20,797 nucleotides of DNA from an uncultured Bacilli bacterium (GCA_947600015.1 CANQFX010000016.1:1-20797); one strand, 5' to 3'. Counted from the first letter of the stretch, positions 6,154 through 14,893 are shown. Numbers and translations are program-made. Notes: generated by a model not told the origin, from the sequence alone.

Positions 6154-8751
6154 ATGGGAAATGGACTAAGTAACAAAGAAGTACTAGAAAACAGAAAAAA
6201 ATATGGTACAAATGAATTGAATGCCAAGGCAAAAAATAGTTTCTGGAAATTATTTTTAGAAACATTAGCAGATCCAATTATAAAAATATTATTAATTGCT
6301 TTAGGAATTAAAACAATTTTTTTATTTCATGACTTTGATTGGTTTGAAACCATAGGTATTGTAGTAGCAATTTTAGTTGCTTCTTTAATTTCAACAGTAT
6401 CAGAATATGGAAGTGAAGAAGCATTTAAAAAATTACAAGAAGAATCATCTAAAATAAAATGTCGCGTAAAACGAGAAGGAAAGATAGTAGAAATTCCAAT
6501 AGAAGAAGTAGTAGTAAAAGATTTGGTTCTCTTACAAACTGGTGATAAAATTCCCGCCGATGGTAATATTATTTCTGGAGAAATATCAGTAGATGAATCA
6601 AGTATGAATGGAGAAACCAAAGAGATAAAAAAAAGTGCTTTTCTAAAAAGCAAAGTATATAGAGGAACCGTTGTATACGCAAATGAAGCAATAATGGAAG
6701 TAGAAAAAGTAGGAGAGGATACATTTTATGGAAAAATGGCTCAGGAATTACAAGAAAAAAATCCTGATAGTCCCTTAAAGTTACGATTACGACAATTAGC
6801 CCAAGTAATTAGCAAAATTGGCTACTTTGGTGCGTTACTCGTAAGCATATCATATCTTTTTTCCCAAGTCGTAGTGGAAAATGGTTTTGAAATGACAAAG
6901 ATCATCGCCACACTTTCTAATTTTCCTTTGATGTTTCAATATATATTGTATGCATTAACTTTAAGCGTTACGATTATTGTCGTTGCAGTACCAGAAGGAC
7001 TACCCATGATGATTACTTTAGTACTATCTTCCAATATGAAAAGAATGTTAAAAAATAACGTGTTAGTTAGAAAATTAGTAGGAATAGAAACAGCAGGGAG
7101 CCTAAATATTTTATTTACAGATAAAACAGGAACCCTAACTCGTGGAAAATTAGAAGTAGTAGGTCTTTTATCTGGTGAAAAAAAAGAATATCATAATGAG
7201 CAAGAATTATTATCACATACCACATTTCATAAATATATAAAAGAATGTTGTTTATATAATAATGCGAGTAATTGGGATCAAGAAAAAAAAGCAGTTGGGG
7301 GAAATATTACTGATCGAGCAATCCTAGAGTTTATTCAAACAGAACCATCCCTAAAATATAAAAAAATCAAAACAATCGCTTTTGACAGTAAAAATAAATA
7401 TTCTGCAACTTTAATTGATAGTCCTAAAAAAACAAATTATATCAAAGGAGCCCCAGAAAAAATTCTTCCCTTGTGTAATTCTTATTTAAAAGAAACAGGA
7501 ACAAAAGAAAGATGGCAAAATAAAAAAGAAATAGAACAAAAAATAAGTCAAAAGCAACAACAAGGGATTCGAGTAGTAGTCTTAGCTTATAATGATTCCT
7601 ACCAATATGAAAAGATGGAAAATTTAACATTCTTAGCAGCAATCTATATTAAAGATGACATTAGACTAGAAGCAAAAGAAGGAGTAAAATTAGTAAAAAA
7701 TGCAGGAATTCAAACAGTTATGATTACAGGAGATAATAAAGATACTGCAATGAGTATTGCCAAAGAAGTAGGACTATTAGATTCAAGTCAGGATCTTGTG
7801 TTAACCAGTGAAGAATTAGAACGCATGAATGATGAAGAAGTAAAAAAAATATTACCAAAGCTTAGAGTCGTTGCCAGAAGTCTACCACAAGATAAAAGCA
7901 GATTAGTACGCTTATCCGAAGAATTAGGATTAGTTGTTGGTATGACAGGAGATGGTGTCAACGATGCACCAGCCTTAAAAAAAGCAGATGTAGGATTTGC
8001 GATGGGAAGTGGTACAGAAGTTGCCAAAGAAGCAGGAGATATCGTGATACTAGATGATAACTTTTTATCGATTTCCAAGGCAATTCTTTATGGTAGAACA
8101 ATCTTCAAAAGTATTCGTAAATTTATTATATTCCAATTAACTATTAATTTATGTGCTATTAGTCTATCTGTCATCGGACCATTTATTGGTATAGAAACAC
8201 CAGTGACTGTCATTCAAATGCTATGGATTAATATGATTATGGATACTCTCGCAGGAATCGCCTTTTCTTATGAAGCTCCATTAGACTCTTATATGTTAGA
8301 AAAACCAAAATCTAAAAAAGAGCCTATTATTAACTCTTATATGTATGGAGAAATTTTATTTACAGGGATTTATTCTGCTTTGTTTTGTATATTCTTTCTA
8401 AAAAGTAATTGGATTAGAGGACTCTATCGTTTTGATATGGAAAATAAATATTTTATGACTGCCTTTTTTGCCCTATTTATCTTTATGGGAATTTTTAATA
8501 GTTTTAATGCTAGAACAACAAGAATCAATCTTCTCGCAAATATTCGCAAAAATAAAGTATTTTTAATAGTAATAGGAATTATTTGTATTGTACAACTATA
8601 TTTAATTTATTATGGAGGAAACTTATTCCGCTCTTTTGGCCTTACATTAAAAGAAATTGAAATTACAATATTATTAGCCGCTACAGTAATTCCTGTAGAT
8701 TGGATTAGAAAACTTTATTTTCAAAAAGAACGAAACCATAGTAGTATTTAA
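6154..8751 (+). CDS. Calcium-translocating P-type ATPase, PMCA type
   Basis: An 865-residue P-type ATPase that would export Ca2+ across the cytoplasmic membrane at the expense of ATP. Motifs in order: actuator Asn-Gly-Glu-Thr near 151-154; membrane Pro-Glu-Gly-Leu-Pro (about 280) in M4; phosphorylation site Asp-Lys-Thr-Gly-Thr-Leu-Thr (Asp323); Lys-Gly-Ala-Pro-Glu (about 431) for nucleotide binding; Thr-Gly-Asp-Asn (about 525); and Gly-Asp-Gly-Val-Asn-Asp-Ala-Pro (about 599). M6 carries Trp-Ile-Asn-Met-Ile-Met-Asp-Thr-Leu, the Asn and Asp ligands of the plasma-membrane Ca2+-ATPase group. The ATG at 6154 has a perfect AGGAGG site and begins the conserved N-terminus; the frame is open back to a GTG at 6049, but that stretch is not family-like. 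It has terminators on both sides and appears monocistronic. Confidence 0.92.
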   Translation: MGNGLSNKEVLENRKKYGTNELNAKAKNSFWKLFLETLADPIIKILLIALGIKTIFLFHDFDWFETIGIVVAILVASLISTVSEYGSEEAFKKLQEESSKIKCRVKREGKIVEIPIEEVVVKDLVLLQTGDKIPADGNIISGEISVDESSMNGETKEIKKSAFLKSKVYRGTVVYANEAIMEVEKVGEDTFYGKMAQELQEKNPDSPLKLRLRQLAQVISKIGYFGALLVSISYLFSQVVVENGFEMTKIIATLSNFPLMFQYILYALTLSVTIIVVAVPEGLPMMITLVLSSNMKRMLKNNVLVRKLVGIETAGSLNILFTDKTGTLTRGKLEVVGLLSGEKKEYHNEQELLSHTTFHKYIKECCLYNNASNWDQEKKAVGGNITDRAILEFIQTEPSLKYKKIKTIAFDSKNKYSATLIDSPKKTNYIKGAPEKILPLCNSYLKETGTKERWQNKKEIEQKISQKQQQGIRVVVLAYNDSYQYEKMENLTFLAAIYIKDDIRLEAKEGVKLVKNAGIQTVMITGDNKDTAMSIAKEVGLLDSSQDLVLTSEELERMNDEEVKKILPKLRVVARSLPQDKSRLVRLSEELGLVVGMTGDGVNDAPALKKADVGFAMGSGTEVAKEAGDIVILDDNFLSISKAILYGRTIFKSIRKFIIFQLTINLCAISLSVIGPFIGIETPVTVIQMLWINMIMDTLAGIAFSYEAPLDSYMLEKPKSKKEPIINSYMYGEILFTGIYSALFCIFFLKSNWIRGLYRFDMENKYFMTAFFALFIFMGIFNSFNARTTRINLLANIRKNKVFLIVIGIICIVQLYLIYYGGNLFRSFGLTLKEIEITILLAATVIPVDWIRKLYFQKERNHSSI

Positions 8752-8776
8752 AAATTCTAGGAAAAACCTAGAATTT
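8752..8776 (-). terminator. Terminator between ATPase and NUDIX genes
   Basis: A perfect 10-bp stem (8752-8761 with 8767-8776) with a five-A loop on the plus strand. On the minus strand the stem is followed by TTTTTAAAT, so it best serves the leftward NUDIX gene, whose stop codon lies in the stem. It probably also ends the ATPase transcript. The arms contain the same TTCTAGG/CCTAGAA heptamers as the hairpin at 6115-6144. Confidence 0.75.
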
Positions 8777-9197
8777 ATTGTTTATATGTTTGATATAAAG
8801 AAAGCACTTTAACTTTGATTTCTTCTGAAATATCACTTCGTTCTTTTAACTGTTCTAAAGAAACCCATTTGACCTCATTGCCCTCTAAATTATGAATTGT
8901 TTTATGAAGAGGAATCGCTACATATTGTAAATCAATCATATCTCCAACTTTATTAATATAATGTTCTGCCGCAATTGGTTGATTGAAACCATCAAAAAAA
9001 CTAGGACCAATAATCTGAATATCAATTCCTGTTTCTTCAAATGTTTCACGAATGGCTGCTTCCATGGGAGTTTCTAATCCTTCGATATGACCACCAGGCT
9101 GTAGCCATTTTTTTAATTTTCTATTATAAACAAGTAATACTTCTTTATTATCAAAATCAATCGTAAAAGCAGAAGCACAATATTGTCTTTCTAGCAT
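8775..9197 (-). CDS. NUDIX hydrolase
   Basis: A 140-residue NUDIX-fold hydrolase. The box fits the consensus from Gly36 to Ile58: Gly36-x5-Glu42-x7-Arg50-Glu51, then Glu54-Glu55-x-Gly57-Ile58. The two glutamates of Glu-Glu-Thr-Gly bind Mg2+. The family cleaves nucleoside diphosphates linked to another moiety; substrate cannot be read from the sequence, and house-cleaning of damaged nucleotides or cofactor turnover are both possible. The start at 9197 is chosen because GGAGGGG lies five bases upstream; the in-frame ATG at 9242 has no such site. The gene is divergent from the short-chain dehydrogenase gene with a 75-base shared region. Confidence 0.9.
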   Translation of the reverse strand: MLERQYCASAFTIDFDNKEVLLVYNRKLKKWLQPGGHIEGLETPMEAAIRETFEETGIDIQIIGPSFFDGFNQPIAAEHYINKVGDMIDLQYVAIPLHKTIHNLEGNEVKWVSLEQLKERSDISEEIKVKVLSLYQTYKQ

Positions 9198-9243
9198 AAA
9201 ATCCCCTCCAAGGTAAGAATAACACTTTGCTTTATGATACATA

Positions 9244-9250
9244 TATTATA
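9244..9250. promoter_or_regulatory. Overlapping divergent -10 boxes
   Basis: The near-palindrome ATATATTATATAT (9241-9253) gives TATAAT on the minus strand (9245-9250) for the NUDIX gene and TATTAT on the plus strand (9244-9249) for the dehydrogenase gene. If both are used, the two transcripts would compete for polymerase. No firm -35 boxes are seen. Confidence 0.35.
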
Positions 9251-9272
9251 TATGAAAAGAGAGGAAATGTAA

Positions 9273-10193
9273 ATGAATTATGATTATCACTTTGGAAACA
9301 ACTACTATCAATATGATGGTAATATAGGAACCAAAATTACCAAATATCACATCATGGCTCCAGAACAATCACAGCCTGTTCAACCAGGAATGGAATATTT
9401 AATGACTCCACGTCCTATCTTTGATAATCCAAACTACAAAGGAAGTGGAAAACTAAAAGGAAAAGTCGCAATTATTACGGGAGGAGATAGTGGATTAGGA
9501 AGAGCAGCAGCGATTGCTTTTGTCAAAGAAGGAGCAAAAGTAGTAATTCCTTATTATAACGAATATAAAGATGCCAAAGAAACAGCAGAATATATCCAGA
9601 GATTAGGAGGAGAAAGTCTATTTTTAACAGGTGATATTGCAGATAAAAAATTCTGTGAAAAAATTGTCCAGGAGACATTAAAACGTTTTGGCAAAATTGA
9701 TATTTTAGTCAATAATGCAGGAGTACAGTACCAACAAGATAGTTTAGAAAATATTAGTGATGAACAATTTGATAGAACACTGAAAGTAAATTTATATGGT
9801 ATGTTTTATTTAACCAGAGCTGCTTTACCATATCTAAAAAGTGGAGCATCTATTATTAATTTAAGTTCCGTCACAACATTCTATGGCGATCCCCAATTAA
9901 TTGATTATGTCACAACCAAAGGAGGAATTGTAGGTTTTACCAGAGCTTTAGCCAGAAATTTAGCATTAAAAAACATTCGAGTAAATGCTATTGCGCCAGG
10001 ATTTTTTTGGACTCCACTACAACCAGCATGTTGGGTAAAAGAAAAAATTCCATCATTAGGAGGCGATGCGGCAATGGCTCGAGGTGCCATGCCTTACGAA
10101 TTAGCACCAACTTTTGTTTTTCTTGCTAGTGATGATTCGAGTTATGTAACGGGACAAGTGCTTCATAATAATGGCGGACAAGTAATGGGATAA
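9273..10193 (+). CDS. Short-chain dehydrogenase/reductase, stress-protein type
   Basis: A 306-residue classical SDR oxidoreductase. The Rossmann nucleotide motif Thr-Gly-Gly-Asp-Ser-Gly-Leu-Gly is near 68-75, Asn-Asn-Ala-Gly near 147-150, the catalytic Ser in Leu-Ser-Ser-Val near 198, and Tyr212-Val-Thr-Thr-Lys216 supplies the catalytic Tyr and Lys. An N-terminal extension of about 60 residues, rich in Tyr and Asn then Pro, precedes the core; this layout is seen in the Bacillus general-stress SDRs (YhdF/GsiB-neighbour type, about 290-300 residues). Substrate unknown. The start has GAGAGGA seven bases upstream. A strong terminator follows, and the LysR gene converges from the other side. Confidence 0.88.
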   Translation: MNYDYHFGNNYYQYDGNIGTKITKYHIMAPEQSQPVQPGMEYLMTPRPIFDNPNYKGSGKLKGKVAIITGGDSGLGRAAAIAFVKEGAKVVIPYYNEYKDAKETAEYIQRLGGESLFLTGDIADKKFCEKIVQETLKRFGKIDILVNNAGVQYQQDSLENISDEQFDRTLKVNLYGMFYLTRAALPYLKSGASIINLSSVTTFYGDPQLIDYVTTKGGIVGFTRALARNLALKNIRVNAIAPGFFWTPLQPACWVKEKIPSLGGDAAMARGAMPYELAPTFVFLASDDSSYVTGQVLHNNGGQVMG

Positions 10194-10195
10194 AG

Positions 10196-10227
10196 AAAAA
10201 AATGATAGAAGCATATCATTTTTTTTT
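10196..10227. terminator. Bidirectional terminator between SDR and LysR genes
   Basis: An 11-bp stem of A7-TGAT (10196-10206) with ATCA-T7 (10215-10225) around an eight-base loop, with T runs on both strands. It closes both convergent genes and includes the LysR TGA stop (complement of 10216-10218). Confidence 0.85.
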
Positions 10228-11115
10228 GTTAGAAAGCAGTAAGTCAATAAATTTTCTGGTTGTAAAACTAGGCAAATTATGTTTTGAATAAGCAATTCCA
10301 ATACTTCTACTAGGAATTTTTGGGGAAACATCTAAAAGATATAACTCCTGATTTTTTAGTTCTCGCTCAATATATTCTAATGTAGTATAGCCAATGCCAA
10401 AATTATGTTTTGCATATTCTGCAACTAAAGCATAACCCGCCAAACTCATGCTAGGTTGAAAAATACGTCCTATATTTTTCTGAGTCAAATCATTTAAGAA
10501 TTGTCTAGCATTCGATTCCTCTGCGGGTAGAAGTAAAGAGTAATTTTCCAAATCTTCAAGGGGAATGGTTTTACCTAATAAATGTTTATAATCTTCTCCT
10601 ACAATAAAACCATCATGAATTGTTGCAATTTCGTGGATTTCAATATCTGGACTTTTGGGATAGGGAAGATGAACAATAATAAGATCAAGAAGTCCTTGAT
10701 GTAATTTAGAAAAAAGCACTTTAGAATTATCTGTAGAAATTTGGATATTAATTTTAGGATATTGCTTATGAAATTGTTCTAAAAAAGGAAGTAAAAAACT
10801 CTTGGTTAATGTGGCTCCAGCACCAATGCGAATATTTCCAATATCTAAATGAATTAAATCCGTAAATCGATTTTCTGCATTATAAATTAACTCAATTGCT
10901 TGTTTAATATAATGATAAAATTCTTTTCCTTCTTCGGTTAGAAAGACACCACGTTTTGTTCGGACAAACAACATTCCTCCTAATTGTTCCTCTAGATTTT
11001 TAATTGATTTACTAATGGCCGGTTGACTAATCGATAATTCTTGTGCTGCTTTCGTAATGTTTCCTAGTTTAGCAACCGTATAAAAAATTCGATAATATTC
11101 AAAATTAATATTCAT
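10216..11115 (-). CDS. LysR-family transcriptional regulator
   Basis: A 299-residue regulator of standard LysR length. Residues 1-60 form the winged helix-turn-helix, with the typical Phe-Tyr-x-Val-Ala...Asn-Ile-Thr-Lys-Ala-Ala-Gln-Glu-Leu and Ser-Gln-Pro-Ala-Ile-Ser segments; residues 90-295 form the periplasmic-binding-protein-like effector domain, with Gly-Ala-Gly-Ala-Thr after the linker. It should bind DNA as a tetramer and respond to a small molecule that cannot be predicted. It is convergent with the SDR gene and divergent from coaE, so coaE-operon control is as likely as SDR control; neither is shown. GGAGGT lies five bases before the ATG. It ends in TGA, which argues for the standard bacterial code. 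Confidence 0.92.
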   Translation of the reverse strand: MNINFEYYRIFYTVAKLGNITKAAQELSISQPAISKSIKNLEEQLGGMLFVRTKRGVFLTEEGKEFYHYIKQAIELIYNAENRFTDLIHLDIGNIRIGAGATLTKSFLLPFLEQFHKQYPKINIQISTDNSKVLFSKLHQGLLDLIIVHLPYPKSPDIEIHEIATIHDGFIVGEDYKHLLGKTIPLEDLENYSLLLPAEESNARQFLNDLTQKNIGRIFQPSMSLAGYALVAEYAKHNFGIGYTTLEYIERELKNQELYLLDVSPKIPSRSIGIAYSKHNLPSFTTRKFIDLLLSNKKK

Positions 11116-11157
11116 AATAACCTCCAGTTATGTTTAATATAAATAATTGGTATTTTT

Positions 11158-11163
11158 ATTATA
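11158..11163 (-). promoter_or_regulatory. -10 box of the LysR gene
   Basis: Minus strand TATAAT 42 bases upstream of the LysR start. It lies just upstream of the coaE -10, so LysR bound to its own promoter could affect coaE. Confidence 0.4.
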
Positions 11164-11176
11164 ATAAAAAATTCGC

Positions 11177-11182
11177 TATAAT
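11177..11182 (+). promoter_or_regulatory. -10 box of the coaE operon
   Basis: TATAAT lies 20 bases before the coaE ATG. The expected -35 region is T-rich without a good TTGACA match. Confidence 0.45.
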
Positions 11183-11202
11183 GCAATTAGAGAGGTGAGA
11201 AT

Positions 11203-11784
11203 ATGTTGATTTCGATGACAGGAAAAAGTGGTAGTGGTAAAAGCTACATCGCATCCTTATTAAAAGAAGAGATGGATGTATTACATATTGATATTGATAA
11301 AATTGGTCATAAAGTAAATGAAGAAGAACAAATCAAAGAACAACTCATCCAAACCTTTGGGGAAATAATCTTAGAAAATGGAAAGATTAATCGAAAAAAA
11401 CTAGGAAAAATTGTTTTTAACTCTAAAGAACAAATGCAACGATTAGAAGAGATTACTTGGCATCGTATGGAAGAAATCATCGATGAAATAATCGATAAAA
11501 ATCCACAAAAAATAATCCTCCTAGATTGGCAATTATTACCGAAAACAAAGTATTTTAAGCAAAGTGATTTAAGAATATTAGTAGATGCTCCTATAGAATT
11601 GCGTATAAAACGAGCCATGAAAAGAGATCATATTACGCAAGATAAATTTTTAGAAAGAGAAAAAGCAAGTTTAGAAATAGAAAAATATCAATATGACATC
11701 GTAATAGAAAATATAGAGAAAGAACATACCAAAAAGAAGGTGAAAGAAATTTATGACAAAAGTATTATATCCCGGAAGTTTTGA
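11203..11784 (+). CDS. coaE: Dephospho-CoA kinase
   Basis: A 193-residue P-loop kinase that phosphorylates dephospho-CoA at the ribose 3' position, the last step of coenzyme A synthesis. The Walker A loop Gly-Lys-Ser-Gly-Ser-Gly-Lys-Ser is at residues 7-14, the Asp-Ile-Asp...Gly-His segment near 30-36 matches the family's Asp-x-Asp region, and Leu-Asp-Trp-Gln-Leu-Leu near 107 takes the place of the usual Asp-x-Pro-Leu-Leu. The lid region has Arg-x-Lys-Arg-Ala-Met-Lys-Arg-Asp. Length is typical. GAGGTGA precedes the ATG. It heads a run of six closely packed genes and overlaps coaD by 32 bases. Confidence 0.9.
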   Translation: MLISMTGKSGSGKSYIASLLKEEMDVLHIDIDKIGHKVNEEEQIKEQLIQTFGEIILENGKINRKKLGKIVFNSKEQMQRLEEITWHRMEEIIDEIIDKNPQKIILLDWQLLPKTKYFKQSDLRILVDAPIELRIKRAMKRDHITQDKFLEREKASLEIEKYQYDIVIENIEKEHTKKKVKEIYDKSIISRKF

Positions 11785-12235
11785 TCCGATTACCAAAGGA
11801 CACATGGATATTATTTCCCAAGCAAAAGAATTATTTGATGAAGTGATTGTCGCAGTAATGATGAATAGTCAAAAGAAAGAAAGTCTCTTTACTATAGAAG
11901 AACGAAAAAATTTAATTCAAAAATTATATAAATCGGAAAATATAAAAGTAGTGACAGGAAGTGGTGCCACCGTGGATTTAGCAATCGCATATGATTGTAA
12001 AGCGATTATACGAGGACTACGAGGAATGACTGACTTTGATTATGAAATTCAACTAGCAGAAATTAATAAAGATATCAGTGAAAATCAAATAAATACGGTA
12101 TGTCTATTTGCAGATTCAAATCATCAATTTATTTCCTCGAGTATAGTAAAAGAAGTATTATCACTCAATAAAAGTATTGAAAAATATGTAGATCCAATCG
12201 TAGAAGAAGAAATGAAGAAGAAAATATTAAAATAA
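11753..12235 (+). CDS. coaD: Pantetheine-phosphate adenylyltransferase
   Basis: A 160-residue nucleotidyltransferase that joins AMP from ATP to 4'-phosphopantetheine, forming dephospho-CoA, the substrate of the neighbouring coaE product. The Gly-Ser-Phe-Asp-Pro-Ile-Thr-Lys-Gly-His motif at 8-17 and Ile-Ser-Ser-Ser-Ile-Val-Lys-Glu near 127-134 are diagnostic, together with Ile-Arg-Gly-Leu-Arg near the middle. Length is exactly that of the family. The ATG lies within coaE in another frame with AGGTGA nine bases upstream, so translation of the two is likely coupled. The gene for the AAA+ ATPase begins 16 bases after the stop. Confidence 0.95.
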   Translation: MTKVLYPGSFDPITKGHMDIISQAKELFDEVIVAVMMNSQKKESLFTIEERKNLIQKLYKSENIKVVTGSGATVDLAIAYDCKAIIRGLRGMTDFDYEIQLAEINKDISENQINTVCLFADSNHQFISSSIVKEVLSLNKSIEKYVDPIVEEEMKKKILK

Positions 12236-12251
12236 GAAGGAGAAAATTATT

Positions 12252-14012
12252 ATGGATTATGATGAGATGTTTATTGCCTATCAAGGAAGAGAATATACAA
12301 AAGAAGATATCGAAAATATTTTAAAAAAATATTGTTCCTCTCGAAATAATCTAATCAAAACAAAAGAAAATTCTGAGGATAATGTAATATTTTCAAAAAT
12401 TATACGGGCAGAATATTTAGATGAAAGAGAGCCATATTATAATAAGGTATCCAAGATATTAACAGTAAGCGGATATCAGCAGGATCAAATGGCACAGTTT
12501 AATGAAGACTATGGTGAAGATCTTTATGAAGAAATAGAAGATCAAATAGGAGTCAGTTTTTTTCAAGATAGCGATTTTAGATTAATCAATTTTATGTATC
12601 AAATTGTTGGAAAACAAATATTTAATAAATTAGGCTCATTACTAGATTTCTGCAGTGTCATTTGGGATAAAAAAGAAAAAAAATTAATTGCTGGAACCAC
12701 AAATGCAAATAATGAATTCACACATCTTTATTATGGATATACAAAAGAGAATAAGGAAATGATATTTTCTAATAATAAAAGAATATTAAGGGAGTTTTGC
12801 GATGACATAAAGGAAATGGAGAAGAATACCTATATGACAAATGAAGTAGCAACTACAAATGAACAAATCCCTAAAAAAGAAGAATTAATTAAAAATAATA
12901 GGGAAAATGCAGAATATCTATTTGAAGGTCTGAATAATCTACTATTAAAAGTCACAAATGAAGCAGTGAGAGAAAAAATTATACAAAATGTAGAAGAGTA
13001 TTTTGCTTCCCCTAATCCCAAAAAACAAATTGAAGACTTTTTAGCAGAAAATTTAGATATGAAAACGCAAGAGGAAGTATTAAAAACAATTAAAAAAGCG
13101 ATTGAACAATACGAAATAGAAAAAAATATTAAAGAAAAAGTAGATGATATATTTGATCAAGAATTAGAAGAATATCGCAAAAAACAAAATATTCCAGCCA
13201 TACATATTATTACCCTAAATGATATTGAATTAGGAAGAACACAAGGTTCCTTCTACCATGAGAAATTTGAACAAATTTTAACGCAGGTGCAATTAGATGA
13301 GCCAATTATGTTAATTGGACCAGCAGGAAGTGGAAAAAATGTTGCGGTATCTCAAGTAGCAGATGCCTTAGGTTTGCATATGTATTATACGAATAATGCT
13401 TCAAATGAATTTAAATTAACGGGATTTATTGATGCAGGTGGAATCTATCGAGATACGGAATTTTATAAAGCCTTTAAGAATGGTGGGATATTTTTCTTAG
13501 ATGAAATAGATACTTCGGATTCTTCTGCGTTAATTGTAATTAATTCCGCCCTTGCTAATGGTTATATGGCTTTCCCTCATGAAACAATCAACCGTCATAA
13601 AGATTTTCGTATGGTTGCCGCGGCCAATACTTGGGGAAGAGGAGCAGATTTACAATATGTAGGAAGAAATTCACTAGATGCTGCCACCTTAGATCGTTTT
13701 GATAATATTTTCTTTGATTATGATAAAAAACTAGAACAAGCCTTATATCCCAATGAAGAAGTTTTAGAATTTATGTGGTCCTTTAGAGATGCTATTTATC
13801 ATACTAAAATCCCTCATGTTATCTCTACTAGAGGAATTGGCAAAGTATATAAAAAAGAGATAAACCACGTTCCAATAGAAAATATTTTAACTTCTAATAT
13901 TATTAAAAACTTGACTCAAGATGATGTGAATACTATTATAGGACATATGGTGAATATTGATAGGGACAATAAATATTTTAATAAAATAAAAAGAATGAGA
14001 TTGGAAAGATAA
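12252..14012 (+). CDS. AAA+ ATPase, MoxR/CobS-like (AAA_5)
   Basis: A 586-residue protein. Residues 1-330 are a large, poorly recognisable region that ends in a charged, coiled-coil-like stretch (about 200-310). The AAA+ module follows: Walker A Gly-Pro-Ala-Gly-Ser-Gly-Lys-Asn (about 355-362, with Asn where Thr/Ser is usual), Walker B Phe-Phe-Leu-Asp-Glu-Ile-Asp (about 411-418), sensor-1 Ala-Ala-Ala-Asn-Thr (about 452) and Leu-Asp-Arg-Phe-Asp (about 475), as in dynein-related MoxR/CobS/NorQ ATPases. Those proteins remodel or insert cofactors into partner proteins, usually with a VWA-domain partner. The next gene starts two bases after the stop, so the pair is translationally coupled. AAGGAGA supports the start. 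Biological target unknown; phage-borne relatives are likely. Confidence 0.82.
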   Translation: MDYDEMFIAYQGREYTKEDIENILKKYCSSRNNLIKTKENSEDNVIFSKIIRAEYLDEREPYYNKVSKILTVSGYQQDQMAQFNEDYGEDLYEEIEDQIGVSFFQDSDFRLINFMYQIVGKQIFNKLGSLLDFCSVIWDKKEKKLIAGTTNANNEFTHLYYGYTKENKEMIFSNNKRILREFCDDIKEMEKNTYMTNEVATTNEQIPKKEELIKNNRENAEYLFEGLNNLLLKVTNEAVREKIIQNVEEYFASPNPKKQIEDFLAENLDMKTQEEVLKTIKKAIEQYEIEKNIKEKVDDIFDQELEEYRKKQNIPAIHIITLNDIELGRTQGSFYHEKFEQILTQVQLDEPIMLIGPAGSGKNVAVSQVADALGLHMYYTNNASNEFKLTGFIDAGGIYRDTEFYKAFKNGGIFFLDEIDTSDSSALIVINSALANGYMAFPHETINRHKDFRMVAAANTWGRGADLQYVGRNSLDAATLDRFDNIFFDYDKKLEQALYPNEEVLEFMWSFRDAIYHTKIPHVISTRGIGKVYKKEINHVPIENILTSNIIKNLTQDDVNTIIGHMVNIDRDNKYFNKIKRMRLER

Positions 14013-14014
14013 TT

Positions 14015-14893
14015 ATGTATCGGTATTATAAAAAAAAGGATTATTATATTATGGAATATAGTTTTGATTCTATTACTGAATTTATAGATTATTTAGATAA
14101 TACACCAATTAATACATATATTTGGGATCTTGATAATTTAGAAAGCGAAAGCACAGACTATAGTTTTCATAAAACGAATTCTTTGAATGAAGCAAAGTAT
14201 TTATGTAAATTTGGATGGCATGAGAAATTTAATCAATTGATAGAATTAAAAATACAGTTAGAAAAATATATTAAAATAAAAAATAATAAAACTAGGCAAT
14301 ATAACTATTATATAGGATATGCTCCCGATGTGAAGGCATATTTAGAAGGTAATCCTCTATCGATGTTAAACAAAGAAATGCCCAAAAGAAAGCATATTGA
14401 TATATATTATAATTCTGCTATTTTAGGAGAGGTTGATTCTAACCAGATTTTTAATCGGGGAGCAATTACATTATCGATGATAGAAATATTAGAAAGTATG
14501 GGGTTTTCTGTTGCTTTAAATATATTTACGATGTCTAAAAAAGAAGATCAAATACATTATACTAAATTTAATTTGAAGCGAACCAATGAAAGATTAAATC
14601 CTCAAAAGTTATTTTTCCCTTTATGCCATCCTTCTTTTCTACGAAGACTAGTATTTCGTTTAAGAGAAGAAACACCGGATATTCGTCCAGAATGGCGTAA
14701 TGGTTATGGGAGAACATGTGACGATGAAATGATTAGACAAATAATCGAATTATCTCCCAATGATATTGTCATATGTCAACCACAAGAAATGGGAGTAGAA
14801 GGAGAAGATATCATCGAGGATGCAAATCATATGTTTGAATATGTAGAACAAGAAAAACAAGATTTTTCTTTAGAAAAAATAAAAAGAAGATAA
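14015..14893 (+). CDS. DUF7192-like protein, probable degenerate VWA partner of the AAA+ ATPase
   Basis: A 292-residue protein that I place near the family called DUF7192, from memory of its features: a Ser-Leu-Asn-Glu-Ala...Gly-Trp segment (56-68), Ala-Pro-Asp-Val-x-Ala-Tyr-Leu-x-Gly-Asn-Pro (103-114) and Phe-Asn-Arg-Gly-Ala (146-150). From 126 on, the order of strands and helices looks like a von Willebrand A domain: a strand ending Asn133-Ser-Ala where Asp-x-Ser-x-Ser would be, a long helix, a second strand (165-172), then Thr234-x-Asp236-Asp237 before a helix and the strand Asp-Ile-Val-Ile-Cys. The metal site would be incomplete. This is inference. An alternative ATG at 14051 has an AAGGA site. 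It forms a two-gene cassette with the ATPase. Confidence 0.6.
   Translation: MYRYYKKKDYYIMEYSFDSITEFIDYLDNTPINTYIWDLDNLESESTDYSFHKTNSLNEAKYLCKFGWHEKFNQLIELKIQLEKYIKIKNNKTRQYNYYIGYAPDVKAYLEGNPLSMLNKEMPKRKHIDIYYNSAILGEVDSNQIFNRGAITLSMIEILESMGFSVALNIFTMSKKEDQIHYTKFNLKRTNERLNPQKLFFPLCHPSFLRRLVFRLREETPDIRPEWRNGYGRTCDDEMIRQIIELSPNDIVICQPQEMGVEGEDIIEDANHMFEYVEQEKQDFSLEKIKRR

Noticed and set aside
10216..10218. Use of the Mycoplasma code (TGA as Trp)
   Set aside because: TGA ends the LysR gene at the normal family length and tryptophan codons throughout are TGG.
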